The notes below the pieces were generated by a model. It was not told the origin of the DNA, ran no database searches, and worked only from the letters and a program-made list of their open reading frames with translations. Below are positions 1 through 17,494 of a DNA stretch of 64,000 bases, piece after piece; the stretch's first letter is position 1, and each line of letters starts with the position of its first letter. The position numbers and the translations under genes were made by a program. The DNA is taken from NCBI GenBank assembly GCA_951230915.1, contig OX579633.1, forward strand, positions 54,264,029-54,328,028. The letters run 5' to 3'. This stretch comes from Antitrichia curtipendula (Eukaryota; Streptophyta; Bryopsida; Hypnales; Leucodontaceae).

Positions 1-2187
1 TCCAGTTTTGTAAGTTGTAGCTCGGAGTTTGTTTCTTTGTCATGGTTTAATTCTTTCATTGAGTTCTTAAGGACAGAAAACCAAGCGGTCACGCTAGCAA
101 GAGTTTTTTTTGTAACCACATCGGGCCACCTTCTCTCCCTCACTTCGATCAGCTGAACAAATCTTCACGGGTTCACTAGGCACTCAGCCCACTTGAATGT
201 TTCAAGCCTAGTCTTTTTCTTGGCGTTCAATTTCAAGGTTGTGGCCGGTTGTGTTTGGCGGGTGCAAGTCGTGCTGCAGAAGAAAATCGGGGAGCGATCG
301 GGTTGTGGATGCGCCTCGGAAGAGCACACGTTGGTGATCGGCAATGGTGACAGGAAGACTTTTCTAGGGTTCGACTTCTCGCTTCCTTCCTGCCCTACAG
401 GTAATTAAACACAACCCTTTTCCGTTTTCACCCACAATTTTCAAGTGGTGTTGCTTCGAGATGCCAGCATTGTTGTGTGTATTTTGAGTTAGAGGGGGGA
501 GGAGGTGGTTGAATTTTGGTGGAAGATGTCTGTAACGCAATGGAAGCAAGTTCTTCGAGGAAAAATCGGGCCCCCCATCCGACCAGTCCGACCCCCTGTA
601 CGGCCCCGGGTTTGCTCTGTGTAACGAACGACTTGTTGCTACTTGCCGTGGATTGTTCAGTTGTTTCGGTGAAGGCTAGCTTTACGAAACAGGTAGAGAC
701 CGCTTTACTTATGCGGAGCATGTACAGCACAAACGGCTGGTTGTAAGCAATTCACTTTCTAAAGCCAACCAGAAAGACTGGGTTGATTTTCCTCCTTACA
801 TGTCTCCTTCACCGCACACTCTATCTGTCCCCCGGCCCGTGTTAGAACTGTTGTGAATGTTCCTGTCCGAGTAGTCGGAACCCCGGGCTCCACAGGAAGC
901 GCATATCCACTGCCTCTACCACTGGATATTTGAAGAAGTGTTATAATTACGAATTTCAAACATCTGTTGAATTGAATTTGTGGAAGTGATTTGGCCGATC
1001 AGACGCGTTTCTTAGGTTGCGTGAACCTTGACCCCGAAGGTGCTGCTGGCTAGGGTTTCGGAGCAGTTTAATAGCTGAATTCAGTGACGAGTGTGAGGCA
1101 GGAGTCCAGGTGTTGTAGCTGGCCAGGCACCATTTTATGTGAATATCAGGATTTTGCAGACCCTGGATTTTAGGGCTTCCACTTCTCTTGTTCCTGGAGA
1201 GAGCCTTAGATCAGCCTGTCAGGTTTAAGGAGAAAACGTGTATATTGAATGTCGCTCCTGATCCATAGTATCAAAACCCTAAAAAACGCGGGTGCAAAGT
1301 GCAAACCGTAAAAAATATAGTCTGAGTTTTGAATGATTGTGAGTGTCGTGTATTGGATTCCGGGTGATTGGATTCGAAGTTGATTTGAATTGATCCTTGG
1401 TGTCATGTATTGGATTCCGAGTGTAACGGTTCGAAAAGAAAGCTCTAAATTGCTCCAGTTTTACATCTTCGTGACAGCCATTGTTGTGGGACTTTCTCTA
1501 ATTCCCTTCGCATCGGGCCACTTTGTTGGAAAGGCTAGAAATTCTGCAGAATTCAGAACTTGGGTTTTGATTTGTGCTGGCTGTTTTTCTTTCCAACATA
1601 TTTTGGTAATGTCCTGTTTAAAATGGTAATAATTTGTGGAATTGCACTAAACTCAAATCTGCACTTGCTGTCGTTGTCGCTTGAGCTTCTCATTTCTGGC
1701 AACCGGAAAACTGTTAGTTTATTGAATATTGTGTTATTGGTTTCTTTGGATGCTTGCATGATGAGCAGACTTCCATAGAAGAAGTGCAACCTTCACACCA
1801 AAGTTAAGGATTGATCGAACTTGTAGGCGTGTGTTTAATTTCCCAAGTCTGACATTGATTTGTGTATGTGAGACAGGTGGTGATGCAGCTGGCTGACGGA
1901 TTGGGAAGCTCCCGTTGCTGACGTTCCTGGACTGTGTCACTCTTGCGTGCCAGCAGAGTACGGCAGCGTTGAGTGGTTCGACGAGAAAATTAGGTAATGC
2001 TTGGACTCAGAGACACTTACTGACCGATCCTGGAATCGGAGCTGTTTTATTTATTGATGGATGGAAATTAGGAGCAGTTTATTGATGCTGTGTCGTTGGT
2101 CAAGCTCTGCAAATTTGATTTGGTTTACGTTGTGAAATGTGACGACATCGGTATCCTGTAGAAGTGATATTTTTCGGCCTGTCTTTG
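1..2187 (+). other. Upstream region and probable 5' leader of GSH2
   Basis: No convincing protein is seen here; the short frames do not resemble known families. The stretch is less AT-rich than the distal intergenic DNA and is probably promoter plus untranslated leader of the glutathione synthetase gene. A leader intron is possible because CAG|G acceptor-like sites lie just before the coding start (for example CAG ending at 2202). No TATA box or transcription start can be fixed by eye. Confidence 0.4.
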
Positions 2188-3972
2188 ATGGCATTGCTTC
2201 AGGTGTGTCACATTTTGATGGCATCCCTTTGTCCATTCCAGATGTGCTCTCTCCACTTTGCTCTCGCTAGATCTCCCCAATCCAATCTTCTCTCTGCTCA
2301 GTTGGTTGGTATCGCTCCCCAATCATTAAATGGGCATTTGAGATGTACTGCGCTTGCAACGGGTTGCTGCAGTGGGAAGTACCTTGCTCTTTCTTCAACA
2401 GCTGGAAGACAATCAAGAGGACTTGGCTGTAGTGTGAGCAGAGGAAATTTGCAAGGTAGAACAGGACAGCGACCAACAGCAACTAAAGTAGTTTCAGGTG
2501 TGGCAACAGAAGCATCGATGGGGGATGACCTAACTGCCAGCGAAGGCCAGAAGATTGGCCCAGTTGAGGAGTTCCCGATCGAGGTTGCCGAGGAAGTTGT
2601 GAGAGAGGCACTCGTTTGGGCCAGTTTGCATGGGGCTGTGGTTGGCGACAAGTCCAATGAAAGGTCCGGCACATCCCCTGGTGTGGGGATAGTGCATGTG
2701 CCACTAGCCCTGCTGCCTACACCCTTTCCAAGACAAGCGTTCACCCAAGCCCTTGACCTCGCCACTCACTACAACACCCTCGTGGATCGTGTCAGTCAAG
2801 ACACTCAGTTTCTTCAAGCAGCTCTTGCGCAGACACGAAACGCAGACAGCTTCACAGCGAGGATTATGGACATCTATGATCAGATCCTTGCGGAAGGTAT
2901 TACACAGGACATACAACTGGGGCTGCACCGAAGTGATTATATGCTAGATATGGCCACTGGAGCTCTGCTGCAGGTGGAGATGAATACAATCTCCTCCTCG
3001 TTTGCTGGTCTTGGTGCCTTGACAAGCGAATTGCACAGATATCTGGTAGGCCGATTTGGTGAAGAATTGGAGCTTAATGTTGCAAACGTACCAAAAAACA
3101 GTGCAGCAGATGATTTTGCAGAGGGTTTGGGCAAGGCTTGGTTGGAATTCGGTGACCCGAGTGCAGCAGTATTGATGATAGTTCATGCAAAGGAAACAAA
3201 TATGTATGATCAACACTGGCTTAGTTTCAAGCTGTATGAACTATTCGGTGCCAAGGTGATCCGACGAACGCTTGCAGAAGTTGATGCTGAAGCGAAGCTT
3301 GATGAAAATCGCACATTGGTTGTTGGGGAGCAACGTATAGCAGTGGTGTACTACAGGTCAGGCTATTCTCCAGATGACTACCTTTCAGACCATGACTGGG
3401 ATGCTAGGCTGTTGATGGAAAGGTCAACAGCTGTCAAGTGTCCAAGTATCTCATACCACCTCGTAGGCGCCAAGAAAATCCAACAAGAGCTGGCGAGGCC
3501 CGGAGTACTGGAGCGGTTTTTGCAAGATAAGGAGGCCATTGCGAAGGTGAGGGAGTCCTTTGCAGGTCTGTGGAGCCTGGAGGGCGATTTCGATGGCCAG
3601 ATCCTTGAAGAAGCTGTTGCTAAACCTGAAGGCTTTGTTCTGAAACCACAACGTGAAGGAGGTGGGAACAATATCTATGGTAAAGACGTTGCAACAACCA
3701 TCAAGAAACTGAAGCAAGAGGAGTTGGCAGCGTACATTTTAATGCAGCGCATTTTTCCTGCTGTCAATACGTCTTATCTCATTCGTGATGGTGTCTGGAG
3801 AACAGCCAAGACAATCTCGGAGCTGGGAATCTTCGGCACATACTTGAGGAACGGAAGCAAAGAAATTCTGAACAAGCAAGCTGGGCATCTTGTTCGTAGT
3901 AAAGTTGCCGACTCTGATGAAGGTGGTGTGGCTGCAGGGTACGGCGTTCTTGACAGCCCCTACCTCACTTGA
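2188..3972 (+). CDS. GSH2: Glutathione synthetase, probably plastid-targeted
   Basis: ATP-dependent ligase that joins glycine to gamma-glutamylcysteine, the second step of glutathione synthesis. The frame is open from 2164, but the first ATG is at 2188 (594 residues); ATGs at 2218 and 2242 are alternatives. The first ~110 residues are rich in Ser, Ala, Arg and Leu with few acidic residues, as in a plastid transit peptide. The eukaryotic GSH synthetase fold follows, with the blocks ALVWASLHGAVVGDK, LGLHRSDYMLD..EMNTISSSFAGLG, YYRSGYSPDDY and SDHDWDARLLMERS. The ATP-grasp glycine-rich loop REGGGNNIYG is near residue 488, and the C-terminal alanine-rich lid is VADSDEGGVAAGYG. Both loops are intact, so the enzyme looks functional. 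The whole coding region has no intron, unlike the intron-rich GSH2 of flowering plants. The identity is secure; the exact start and targeting are inferred. Confidence 0.95.
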   Translation: MALLQVCHILMASLCPFQMCSLHFALARSPQSNLLSAQLVGIAPQSLNGHLRCTALATGCCSGKYLALSSTAGRQSRGLGCSVSRGNLQGRTGQRPTATKVVSGVATEASMGDDLTASEGQKIGPVEEFPIEVAEEVVREALVWASLHGAVVGDKSNERSGTSPGVGIVHVPLALLPTPFPRQAFTQALDLATHYNTLVDRVSQDTQFLQAALAQTRNADSFTARIMDIYDQILAEGITQDIQLGLHRSDYMLDMATGALLQVEMNTISSSFAGLGALTSELHRYLVGRFGEELELNVANVPKNSAADDFAEGLGKAWLEFGDPSAAVLMIVHAKETNMYDQHWLSFKLYELFGAKVIRRTLAEVDAEAKLDENRTLVVGEQRIAVVYYRSGYSPDDYLSDHDWDARLLMERSTAVKCPSISYHLVGAKKIQQELARPGVLERFLQDKEAIAKVRESFAGLWSLEGDFDGQILEEAVAKPEGFVLKPQREGGGNNIYGKDVATTIKKLKQEELAAYILMQRIFPAVNTSYLIRDGVWRTAKTISELGIFGTYLRNGSKEILNKQAGHLVRSKVADSDEGGVAAGYGVLDSPYLT

Positions 3973-4066
3973 TTTTTGTGTAATATAGTAACCTGGTTGG
4001 GTTTACGTATGGTATACTTGCTTCTGCCTGATGTTTGCAGGAACTGTCAGACACCAATTTGCAAAA

Positions 4067-4125
4067 TAGTTGAGAAGACTCGAGAGTAGTTGAGAAGACT
4101 CGATGTAGTAGTTGAGAAGACTCGA
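4067..4125 (+). repeat. Three-copy short direct repeat 3' of GSH2
   Basis: A 17 bp word, TAGTTGAGAAGACTCGA, occurs three times (4067-4083, 4087-4103, 4109-4125) with spacers of 3 and 5 bp. It lies about 100 bp after the GSH2 stop codon, probably within the 3' untranslated region. Confidence 0.85.
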
Positions 4126-7089
4126 TTTTGGGGATTTTATTATCCTATCATCTGTTGCATGCATTGCTTTTGGATGTTTTTGACAACTTCATCCATTCTA
4201 AAATGAACAATACTTTGTAGATTATTGCAATTTCTTTTTCTTCCAGAATTGCAACAAATATTACTCCTTGGTAGGGAGCTCTTCACCTATTTCTTTAAGA
4301 GCACCTTGATCAATAACCACCGTAGATTCAATACAACATCTCACTAGGTTCTAGGTAGAAGGCACTTTCAGAAGACGGACGACTACCTATTGGGGCTTTT
4401 TTTTTTTTTTTCTCTCATGTGTTTTTTTATGAAGTGTCAAACTGGGGATATGAAATGTTACAGTGATGCTCCAAATTTCAACCTTCATTTACATATTGGA
4501 TAGAAAATATTACCTTAGCACATATCACATACATTGGGAAAAAACCATCCATTGTTGAAGTATTGTTTCCATGGGTTAATAGTATAATATTGAAAGTATA
4601 TTGTTATAGTACTTCAAGTAATATACTTTTAATAAAAATATAGTATTCCTATTGAAACTATATTGTTGCAGCATTATTTACAGTACTGCAACAATATACT
4701 TTCAATACTATATTGTTAACCCATTGAAACAATATTGAAACAATGAGGGGTACTTTCTTGATGATGTACATAATTTTGTTTTCATCCATAGTTTGATGAT
4801 TTCATCCAAGTTTTTTTAATTTTATAAATTTGAAGTTCTTTGGCAAAAAAAACCCTTCATGATTTGTTGCCATGTTCTAGCTCAATTTTGTTTTGATGGT
4901 GCAATCTGGCACTTTAAAGAAAAAATAAATTAAAAAAACCCTGCCATCATGGAACTCTTTCCAACCTGCCATCATGGAACGAGTTCCTTGACCAGGAATC
5001 ACGCCATTCTCATGTCGTCATGTCACAATACAGACAAGGCCAGAACAGTGATCTCTGGTCACAGCCAAAGAAAAAGTCCCAAGGCTCTCTGCCTGTGATG
5101 ACTCGTTGATGTGAGGCAGCCCGTACACAAGCCCTATCCAAACACTGCTTTGCACACATGTTCTATGGCTGATGTGTGTGGTCCATGACCAATGGACCAG
5201 GCTTTTGTTGTAGGGGCTAAACATTGTTAGCTTTCAACAAAAAAAAGAAAAAAGAAAAAAAAGAAGAATGGGGTCTACACACTGAAGGTGATTCAGTTTA
5301 CGTAAATTGGATGGAGTTATTTCTCTCTTCAATTTACTGTACCCTGCCCTACCAATGCTAGTTTAGTTTAGACTACTACAGAAGACCATATCAATGTGCC
5401 TACACAAATTCAGAGAGAATTTACAAAAGTAGTACAAACAAAATCAATATATTGTGGTCCACATTATTTTGTACAAATTAAAAAATATTCTGAGGATTAG
5501 CCAAGTTTCATTCGTTTTGTTGGTCAAGTCTGTAGTAGTGCAATGAGCCTTTTGTGGAGGTCCAGTCCAAAGGTGAATGTAAAAAAAAAAGCCCCCCATT
5601 TTGTGCCATATTAATTGTATTTCTTTGCACCCGAACTAGCTAATTTGGGACCTTTGATTGTAGGTATGAATTCAAAATTTTGCAAAAACAAATTGCATAG
5701 CAAATAAAAGGTTCCTGCATTTTTCCCAAGGGGTAAAACAAGAGCCTCTGCAAGAAGCTCATTGCACTACTATAGACTCGATTTGTTTCATTTGCTTTTG
5801 TACAATAGTAGTCATCTGAATTTCATCCACAAATTCACAATGATTAGATGACGTTCATCCAAAAGTATCCAATCTAATTCAAACTCTTGCACTAATTGAA
5901 TTTACTGATATAGTAACACACATGTAGAAAAAATTAAGAAGAAAAACATAACTCTTTTAGCTAGATTTATTAAAAATACATTTTGCTCCAAACTTACCAG
6001 AAACTGGAGCAACTGTTGTTAAAACCAAGTGGAAAACATTGTGCTCAACCCAAATTTTCATGGTCATGACCAACCATTCCTTAGGCAATTTTTTGGTCCA
6101 CCTCCAAGTATGTAGAAAAATTGAGAATAACAGGATTTCAAAAGAAACGAAAAATGAGTGATGAAGGCGGGTTGCGGGTTGCCGTGCCCATGACGACTCC
6201 CTTCATTCCTACAGTAGAACTGTCCAACATCAAGTGCCTTCCTACGATTCTTCGTCTCCAGCACGTATATGTCCACACATGGGGATCAGAAGAAACTTGC
6301 TTTGAAAGGAATGCACCGCACATGCTTATTGCAGGAGCCTGTCTGAAGAAGGAGCTCTTAGTTAGGAAATCTTGGAGCTCAAGTCATTGAAGCCGCCTTT
6401 GTCGCTCTGTCACTGCTGACTCTGTGTTCGGCGAAACCGGCTTGCGAGAGTGTGTCGCGGTTTTTGGTGAGTTTATCCGGAACGGAGGTGTGCCGATTGT
6501 GTGGAATTCAGTGTGGATCATGCTAAGGAAAATCTGCGGTGATTTTATGTTAAGGTTTGAGGTGATTTTGAGATTTATTGAGTGCTGTAAATGTCTTCGA
6601 GCACTGTTGTTTCGGCCAAGGATAAGCGGACTTCATGCAGTCATGTAGGGACGCGGGGGAGGCAACAGTGTCGCTGCTGTCAGTCGCCGCATATTTTCAT
6701 TATTTTCTTGTGCTGACGGACGAGTTGACGCTTGTCAGGAAGGAAGTTGTGAATTACTGTCTGTCGCTTGTACTTTGCAATAAATATAGATTTGGAGCTT
6801 TTTGAAATCGGCATTACAAGTGTACTTTCAGTTGATCGGCGGAGTAGCATTCTGATAAATTTTTGTTGTAAGTGAGGGACAGGAGTTTGGAGAAGCGACT
6901 TGGTTACCACTTCTTGTTGTGGAGTCGGGGAGGGACTACGTTGATTCTTTATTGACTCGAGGTAGAGGAAGAGGACAGAGGAGAGAAGCGAAGACAGGAT
7001 TTGAGACAGAGACTTTGTTTAGCTGGAGAAATTCGAATTTACATATTCCATACGCGAGAGAGGGAGAGCTGCGGAAGAGAAAGGAAGAG
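4126..7089. other. Intergenic region, no recognised gene
   Basis: Mostly AT-rich with A and T runs (for example the A/G-rich tract around 5240-5265). Short frames at 6121-6390 and 6424-6648 resemble nothing I know. The last few hundred bases, from about 6400, are less AT-rich and probably hold the promoter and leader of the alanine aminotransferase gene. The frame containing its first exon is open upstream to 6919 but has no earlier ATG in that stretch. Confidence 0.5.
4549..4746. repeat. Inverted repeat (hairpin, MITE-like or small-RNA-like)
   Basis: The left arm (4549-4613) pairs with the right arm (4681-4746). Both contain GGGTTAA.A.TAT and ATTGAAAGTATATTGTT in opposite orientation, with a central AT-rich loop of about 67 bp. 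The arms are imperfect. No clear target-site duplication was found, so a foldback MITE relic and a microRNA-type hairpin are both possible. Confidence 0.7.
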
Positions 7090-13025
<5,936 letters not shown>

Positions 13026-14155
13026 ACACATTCCTTGCATGCTGGAGCAGAACTTCAGCAATAACAAATGAGCACACTTATAAGCCCATTGTTACTCGAA
13101 CCTAGCCCTTTTTTCTTCCCTTAGTCTCAAGTTTAGTGGAGAGTTTTACGATGCCTAAAGTATAATACATAACAAAGGCATTAGCTATGGAGTCGCATGA
13201 TACGAATCCTAACGTTCGGCGAAATATAGTGTGTTTTCAATCTAAGCAAAACCAAATTGCTTATTCCTCTCTTCACTGCGGAGCTTCCAAGGTGGACTGA
13301 CCTTGAGAGGCAAAGTAGTTTAGAGGCTCGAGATTAGCTTGACCCCCAAATGCGTGCATCTTTCGGCTTGAGAAGTGACCTTTTTATCATCGAGAGAAAC
13401 TAGCGAGGATTTTGGTGTTATTGGCCTTGCTATGTTGCTCTGGACGTTGGTACAGTAGGAGTGATACTGGAACCTAAATTGTTTCAACTGCAAGCCTTTC
13501 ACAATAAAAAATTTACAAAAAAAGTATCGTGTCTTTACTTCAGTTCATCATTGCGGTTTAAGAGACATACATAATAATGTATCTGTTTACATTTTGTCCT
13601 TCATCATAAACAAAGGAAATTTCATTACTTGGCGAACACCTGTTCAACTGCATGAGGTGGCTTAAGCTCTAGGCTACTCTTGCTGAGTGAAGATACACGA
13701 GGCAATTTCTGGAGTTTTCTCCGTGTTCGTGAGCATGGTTCTCTAGTTACATGGAAGCAGGATTTCAGAGCAGTTGGGGGGAAGAGAACAATCAATTGAC
13801 ACATCGCCAACCGCCATTACAAGGTAAAAAGGTTACATGAGGTGAGTAACTTACCCCCAATTCGAACCGCTGATTTACGTTACAATGTAAGTTATTACTT
13901 GTCGTCTTACTAGATTTATGTCACATGAATGAGAGAAGAATAATGACCCTAGATTTAGACTCTGAGATGCATCATATTGTATATGCCCTCTTCATTTCAG
14001 AGCCTTAATCGAGGATTATCATACTTGTCGACTTATGAGATTCATGAGACATGAATTAGAGAAGATTTAGGCTTTGAAATGAAGAGAAAATATGACGCAA
14101 TTATGTGGGAGTCGCTATTAGTCAATGGTTGTTAGTGTGAACCTGCTGCCATGAA
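13026..14155. other. AlaAT 3' region and intergenic DNA
   Basis: The first ~480 bases after the AlaAT stop are probably its 3' untranslated region; an AATAAAAAAT polyadenylation-like signal lies near 13502. Frames on the minus strand at 13320-13502 and 13625-13810 are short and unlike known proteins. I see no other feature. Confidence 0.4.
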
Positions 14156-14839
14156 TCAACCGCGTGCCCACCTTGGCTTACAATTCATTCTTTCGCAGGT
14201 CTTCGCCAGTCTTTGCTCCCTAGCCCGGTAAGCTTCCTCTCTCAACAACGCCGCGTATTGGGTCCCTATGCAGTGCCTCTTGCATTCATAGGGGGAGCGA
14301 GACCGGCTCTCTGGTGACTTGGGTATGAAGATACTCACAGGACTGTCGCAACCTCCTCTGTTGCTGTTAATTTTCAAAGAGTTCGCATCCAAGCACATTT
14401 GGATGCCTTTGTCTTTCCCAGATCCACGCCTGCAGCTCCAATTGAGCGCCATCGTCTCAGGCTTACCAGGAGGCTCTGGTTTGAACTCCGAATGGTTGCC
14501 GAATGCCACATGGCCTCGTGCACGTTGGCGATGAACGCTGCGCACCCTCTGATTGCTCGGCACGTGATGTGAGGCTCCGCCACCCCGGAGGCGCATTGCT
14601 AGCGCATTGTCAGTGTTTTTCTTTCCATGGCAACGTCTATTCTGATTTCCATTCGCGGTGCCATCGAAGTTGATGAGACCCACAAGCTGGTCTCGAGCAT
14701 CCGTCAAAGCTTGTGCCAAGGAAGTGACTACGTCCCAAATGTTGGCTGGTTTTTCTCGCTTCTTCATCCCCTGCATCACCATCGGGGCGCACTCTTGCAT
14801 TAGGGATGGTTGAAACGAGGAGCCTTCATGGTGCCGCAC
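14156..14839 (-). CDS. Hypothetical protein, possibly the last exon of a minus-strand gene
   Basis: A 227-codon open frame that I do not recognise. Its 5'-most codon is GTG; the first in-frame ATG (residue 14) is at about 14800. An acceptor-like AAG|G lies just upstream on the minus strand, so it may be the 3' exon of a spliced gene. The product is basic, with Arg/Ser patches (SPESRSRSP, REEAYRAREQRL) and no membrane segment. It is longer than other frames nearby, but without homology it could still be chance. It ends about 1.1 kb from the end of AlaAT in convergent orientation. Confidence 0.3.
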   Translation of the reverse strand: MRHHEGSSFQPSLMQECAPMVMQGMKKREKPANIWDVVTSLAQALTDARDQLVGLINFDGTANGNQNRRCHGKKNTDNALAMRLRGGGASHHVPSNQRVRSVHRQRARGHVAFGNHSEFKPEPPGKPETMALNWSCRRGSGKDKGIQMCLDANSLKINSNRGGCDSPVSIFIPKSPESRSRSPYECKRHCIGTQYAALLREEAYRAREQRLAKTCERMNCKPRWARG

Positions 14840-15377
14840 CTTTCACGAAGAAACTCGTAACCAAAGATTCTCACGTGACAGAGTCACCAACTGCTGGGAA
14901 TCAACGGTTCAAAGTTTCCGCGACATAGAATTTTGACCGTTGATTTCGAGGAGTTAGTTGCTGAGCATTCGGACTATGAAACAGGACCTTTGGACATGAA
15001 ATGCAACTTCGTCCTAAATCAGAAGCTCCTGGTTGAGAAAACCCAATTTTTTTGGTTAATCAGTTAATGCAGGGTCAGTCTGAAATGTTCTGCAGAACAT
15101 TTTTGAAGGAAGCTTCGAAAAACTTGGGCCCATCAAGGAAGAATGAAGGCTTCAATCCACTAACATCTTCTTTCTTTGACACACATCCTTTTACTTCTTG
15201 AATTGAAAAGCTTCACAGAACGAACCCTGTGACATCAATCATTTCAATTGCTCCCAAGCAGAAGCAGAATGTAGATTAATTCTCAGTCATGTAGATTAAG
15301 TCCAAACTCGTGTCTTGTTTTTTAATATGAGGTCACCTTAAGAATGGGTGCACTTACAGAACCTTTTTGAATTTTTA

Positions 15378-15459
15378 CTCCCTCTGTTTCAAAATAAGTC
15401 CGGAATTTCAATGAAATGAATGGAGTCGGATCTCATGGGAATAATTTTGAGAGAGGGAG
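15378..15459. mobile_element. Stowaway-like MITE (82 bp)
   Basis: The left end reads CTCCCTCTGTTTCAAAATA and the right end, in reverse complement, CTCCCTCTCTCAAAAT. Each is flanked by TA (15376-15377 and 15460-15461). CTCCCTC ends and a TA target duplication are the signature of Stowaway MITEs, non-autonomous relatives of Tc1/mariner elements. The element is very short and therefore probably internally deleted. Confidence 0.75.
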
Positions 15460-15461
15460 TA

Positions 15462-17494
15462 TGTATTTTCAGATTATAAGCGCAACAATGTAATAAATCT
15501 CAGCAAAAGGGAAGAATAATACCATCAGGAAACCGCAGAAGACGAGATTGGAGCGCTAGTTCTTGGGCAGTTACAGGTGTGGTTCTTCATCTGAATCGCG
15601 TGGTGTTGGCTGGCGCCCAGACTGGTCTTGCGCCCCAACTTCGTCAGAGGAGCAGAAAGAGTTGTCATCAGTATCTCAATAACGTGAGCAGGACGTTAAA
15701 ACAGGTAACTTTGGTCAAAAGAACTGAGAAACTCCGAGAGAGGATAAAACGAGATTTCTGTGATCCTAATAAGGATGTTGCCATGTTCTGCGACAAATCG
15801 ATGAGAGCTGGGTAGGTCAATTATATTCCGCCCTTGTCCCCGAGCCAGTCTGCAGTCATTATTGCTGCAAAAGATGCCGTCGCAACAGTCTGGTACTTCG
15901 AAGCGATTGAGAAGGGTTTTCTGGAGATTCAAATTTGAGCATGTTGAACAGTTGAAGTGAAGTTGACATCGAGGCATTTGCGGAGAACTTAAAATCCCAT
16001 GCAAATCTGAGTACTACAGGTGTCAATGTCGGCATACAAGATTTTGCAAACAGGAAACTCCAAACAAGGAACAGAAATTAAAGTATGAATAGTAAACTCG
16101 TCTTCTTACAGGAGTAAAAGGCGTTGCCTTCATGCAACCCACAGAGGAGTTACAAGCAGCTTTATAGCACCTCCTCCAAGACATCTGATTTGAATATAAG
16201 AAACAGCGTGATGCTCGGTAGAGTTGGAATACAGAGGACTTGAACCCTACGAAGCTTTTCAATTTGCCCTCACAGACGCACATACCATGCTTGCATTGTT
16301 GCCTGCACTTCTTATAAAGCACGATTACATGACTAAGACTCAATGGAAGCGTATTTACTTTTCGTATGACAGAAGGTAGCAGATTTTTTCACCCAAAACA
16401 ATGACCAAGCTAGGGGGAAGAACGGAAAGACAGCTACCTCCGATGGTGGCAAAACAGGCTCATGCAGCCAATCGATTGTGCAATTGGTCCTCTAAATCGC
16501 CTGGAATCTTAAGCACTGAGGAAAGCGACTGCTTCCAGTGACAGAACCAAGAATTAGTAGAGGGATTAGTTCACGAAGGAGCCTCAAGAGACGGCCGGAA
16601 TTAACCTCTGTGCAGCGGTGCGTCCATTCCCTTCAAACGTCACGATGGAAAATCCTAGTTGGCCGCTTCAGGTCATTTTATGGTAATCCCCTTGCCAAAA
16701 TGGAGCCATCCCATTACAAATTGTGAAACCAGTTGCACTTCAATATTACGGAGTACCAGACTCATTCTTGCGGGGTAGTACTGGCAGATGTCTACCGTAA
16801 TAGTTGAATGAAGAGAAATGGATCGTTGAATCGGGAAATATGTCCAAAGGCACCGATTCACGTTGTATTCACATCCCCAAGTGGGCAGCATTCACACATT
16901 GTACCAATTTTGTTGAAGAGCAACACCCCGCAACGTCCACGTCGACATCAGACATCAACCTTTCTTAAATTCCGAACCTAAGACATAAACTCTGGAACGA
17001 GGTAATGCACTGCAAAAAGTTGAACACCGAATCCAGTAGCAGGAGAAAAACAAACTTAAACACTGTAAGGTCAAGAGTAAGAGAATCAGTTTCTTGGTAT
17101 CATTTTATTACATATCCAAAATGGTCTATAAGCTCATTTCTAATTACATCTCAAATGAAAGACATGACCAGTTGCTGAAAACGAATAAAGAAGTCGGAAA
17201 CATATCTACATAACCCTGGCCTTCAAAATTGGTCTTTACGACTCATAAGATGATCCAAAAGACCTCATATGAACAAGTCGAATAAGTGCAAATACGCAGC
17301 TCTTGGATACGGTAGAGAGAAATCATCTAAAACTTACCGACACCTTACAGGTTACAGACACCTTGTAACCTAACAGAGAAATAGAGAAGGCAGCTACGCG
17401 ACTTACCTATTTAAGGGCCTGGGATCACTGGTATCAAATCCTTAAACCTCAAGACATTGCAGCCTCCAAAAGTGCTATATTGTTGGGCAAATAG
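15462..17494. other. No recognised gene
   Basis: Moderate-GC DNA with short frames on both strands (for example 15579-15815 +, 15696-16004 - and 16023-16343 -). None shows a known domain or a convincing splice chain. The last few hundred bases are likely the 3' untranslated region of the PLAC8 gene, which ends at 17495 on the minus strand. Confidence 0.4.

Noticed and set aside
2298..2765. 155-codon minus-strand frame
   Set aside because: Shadow of the GSH2 coding exon; no independent features.
6064..6648. Several 60-90 codon frames upstream of AlaAT
   Set aside because: Overlap each other on both strands, no domain or splice continuity.
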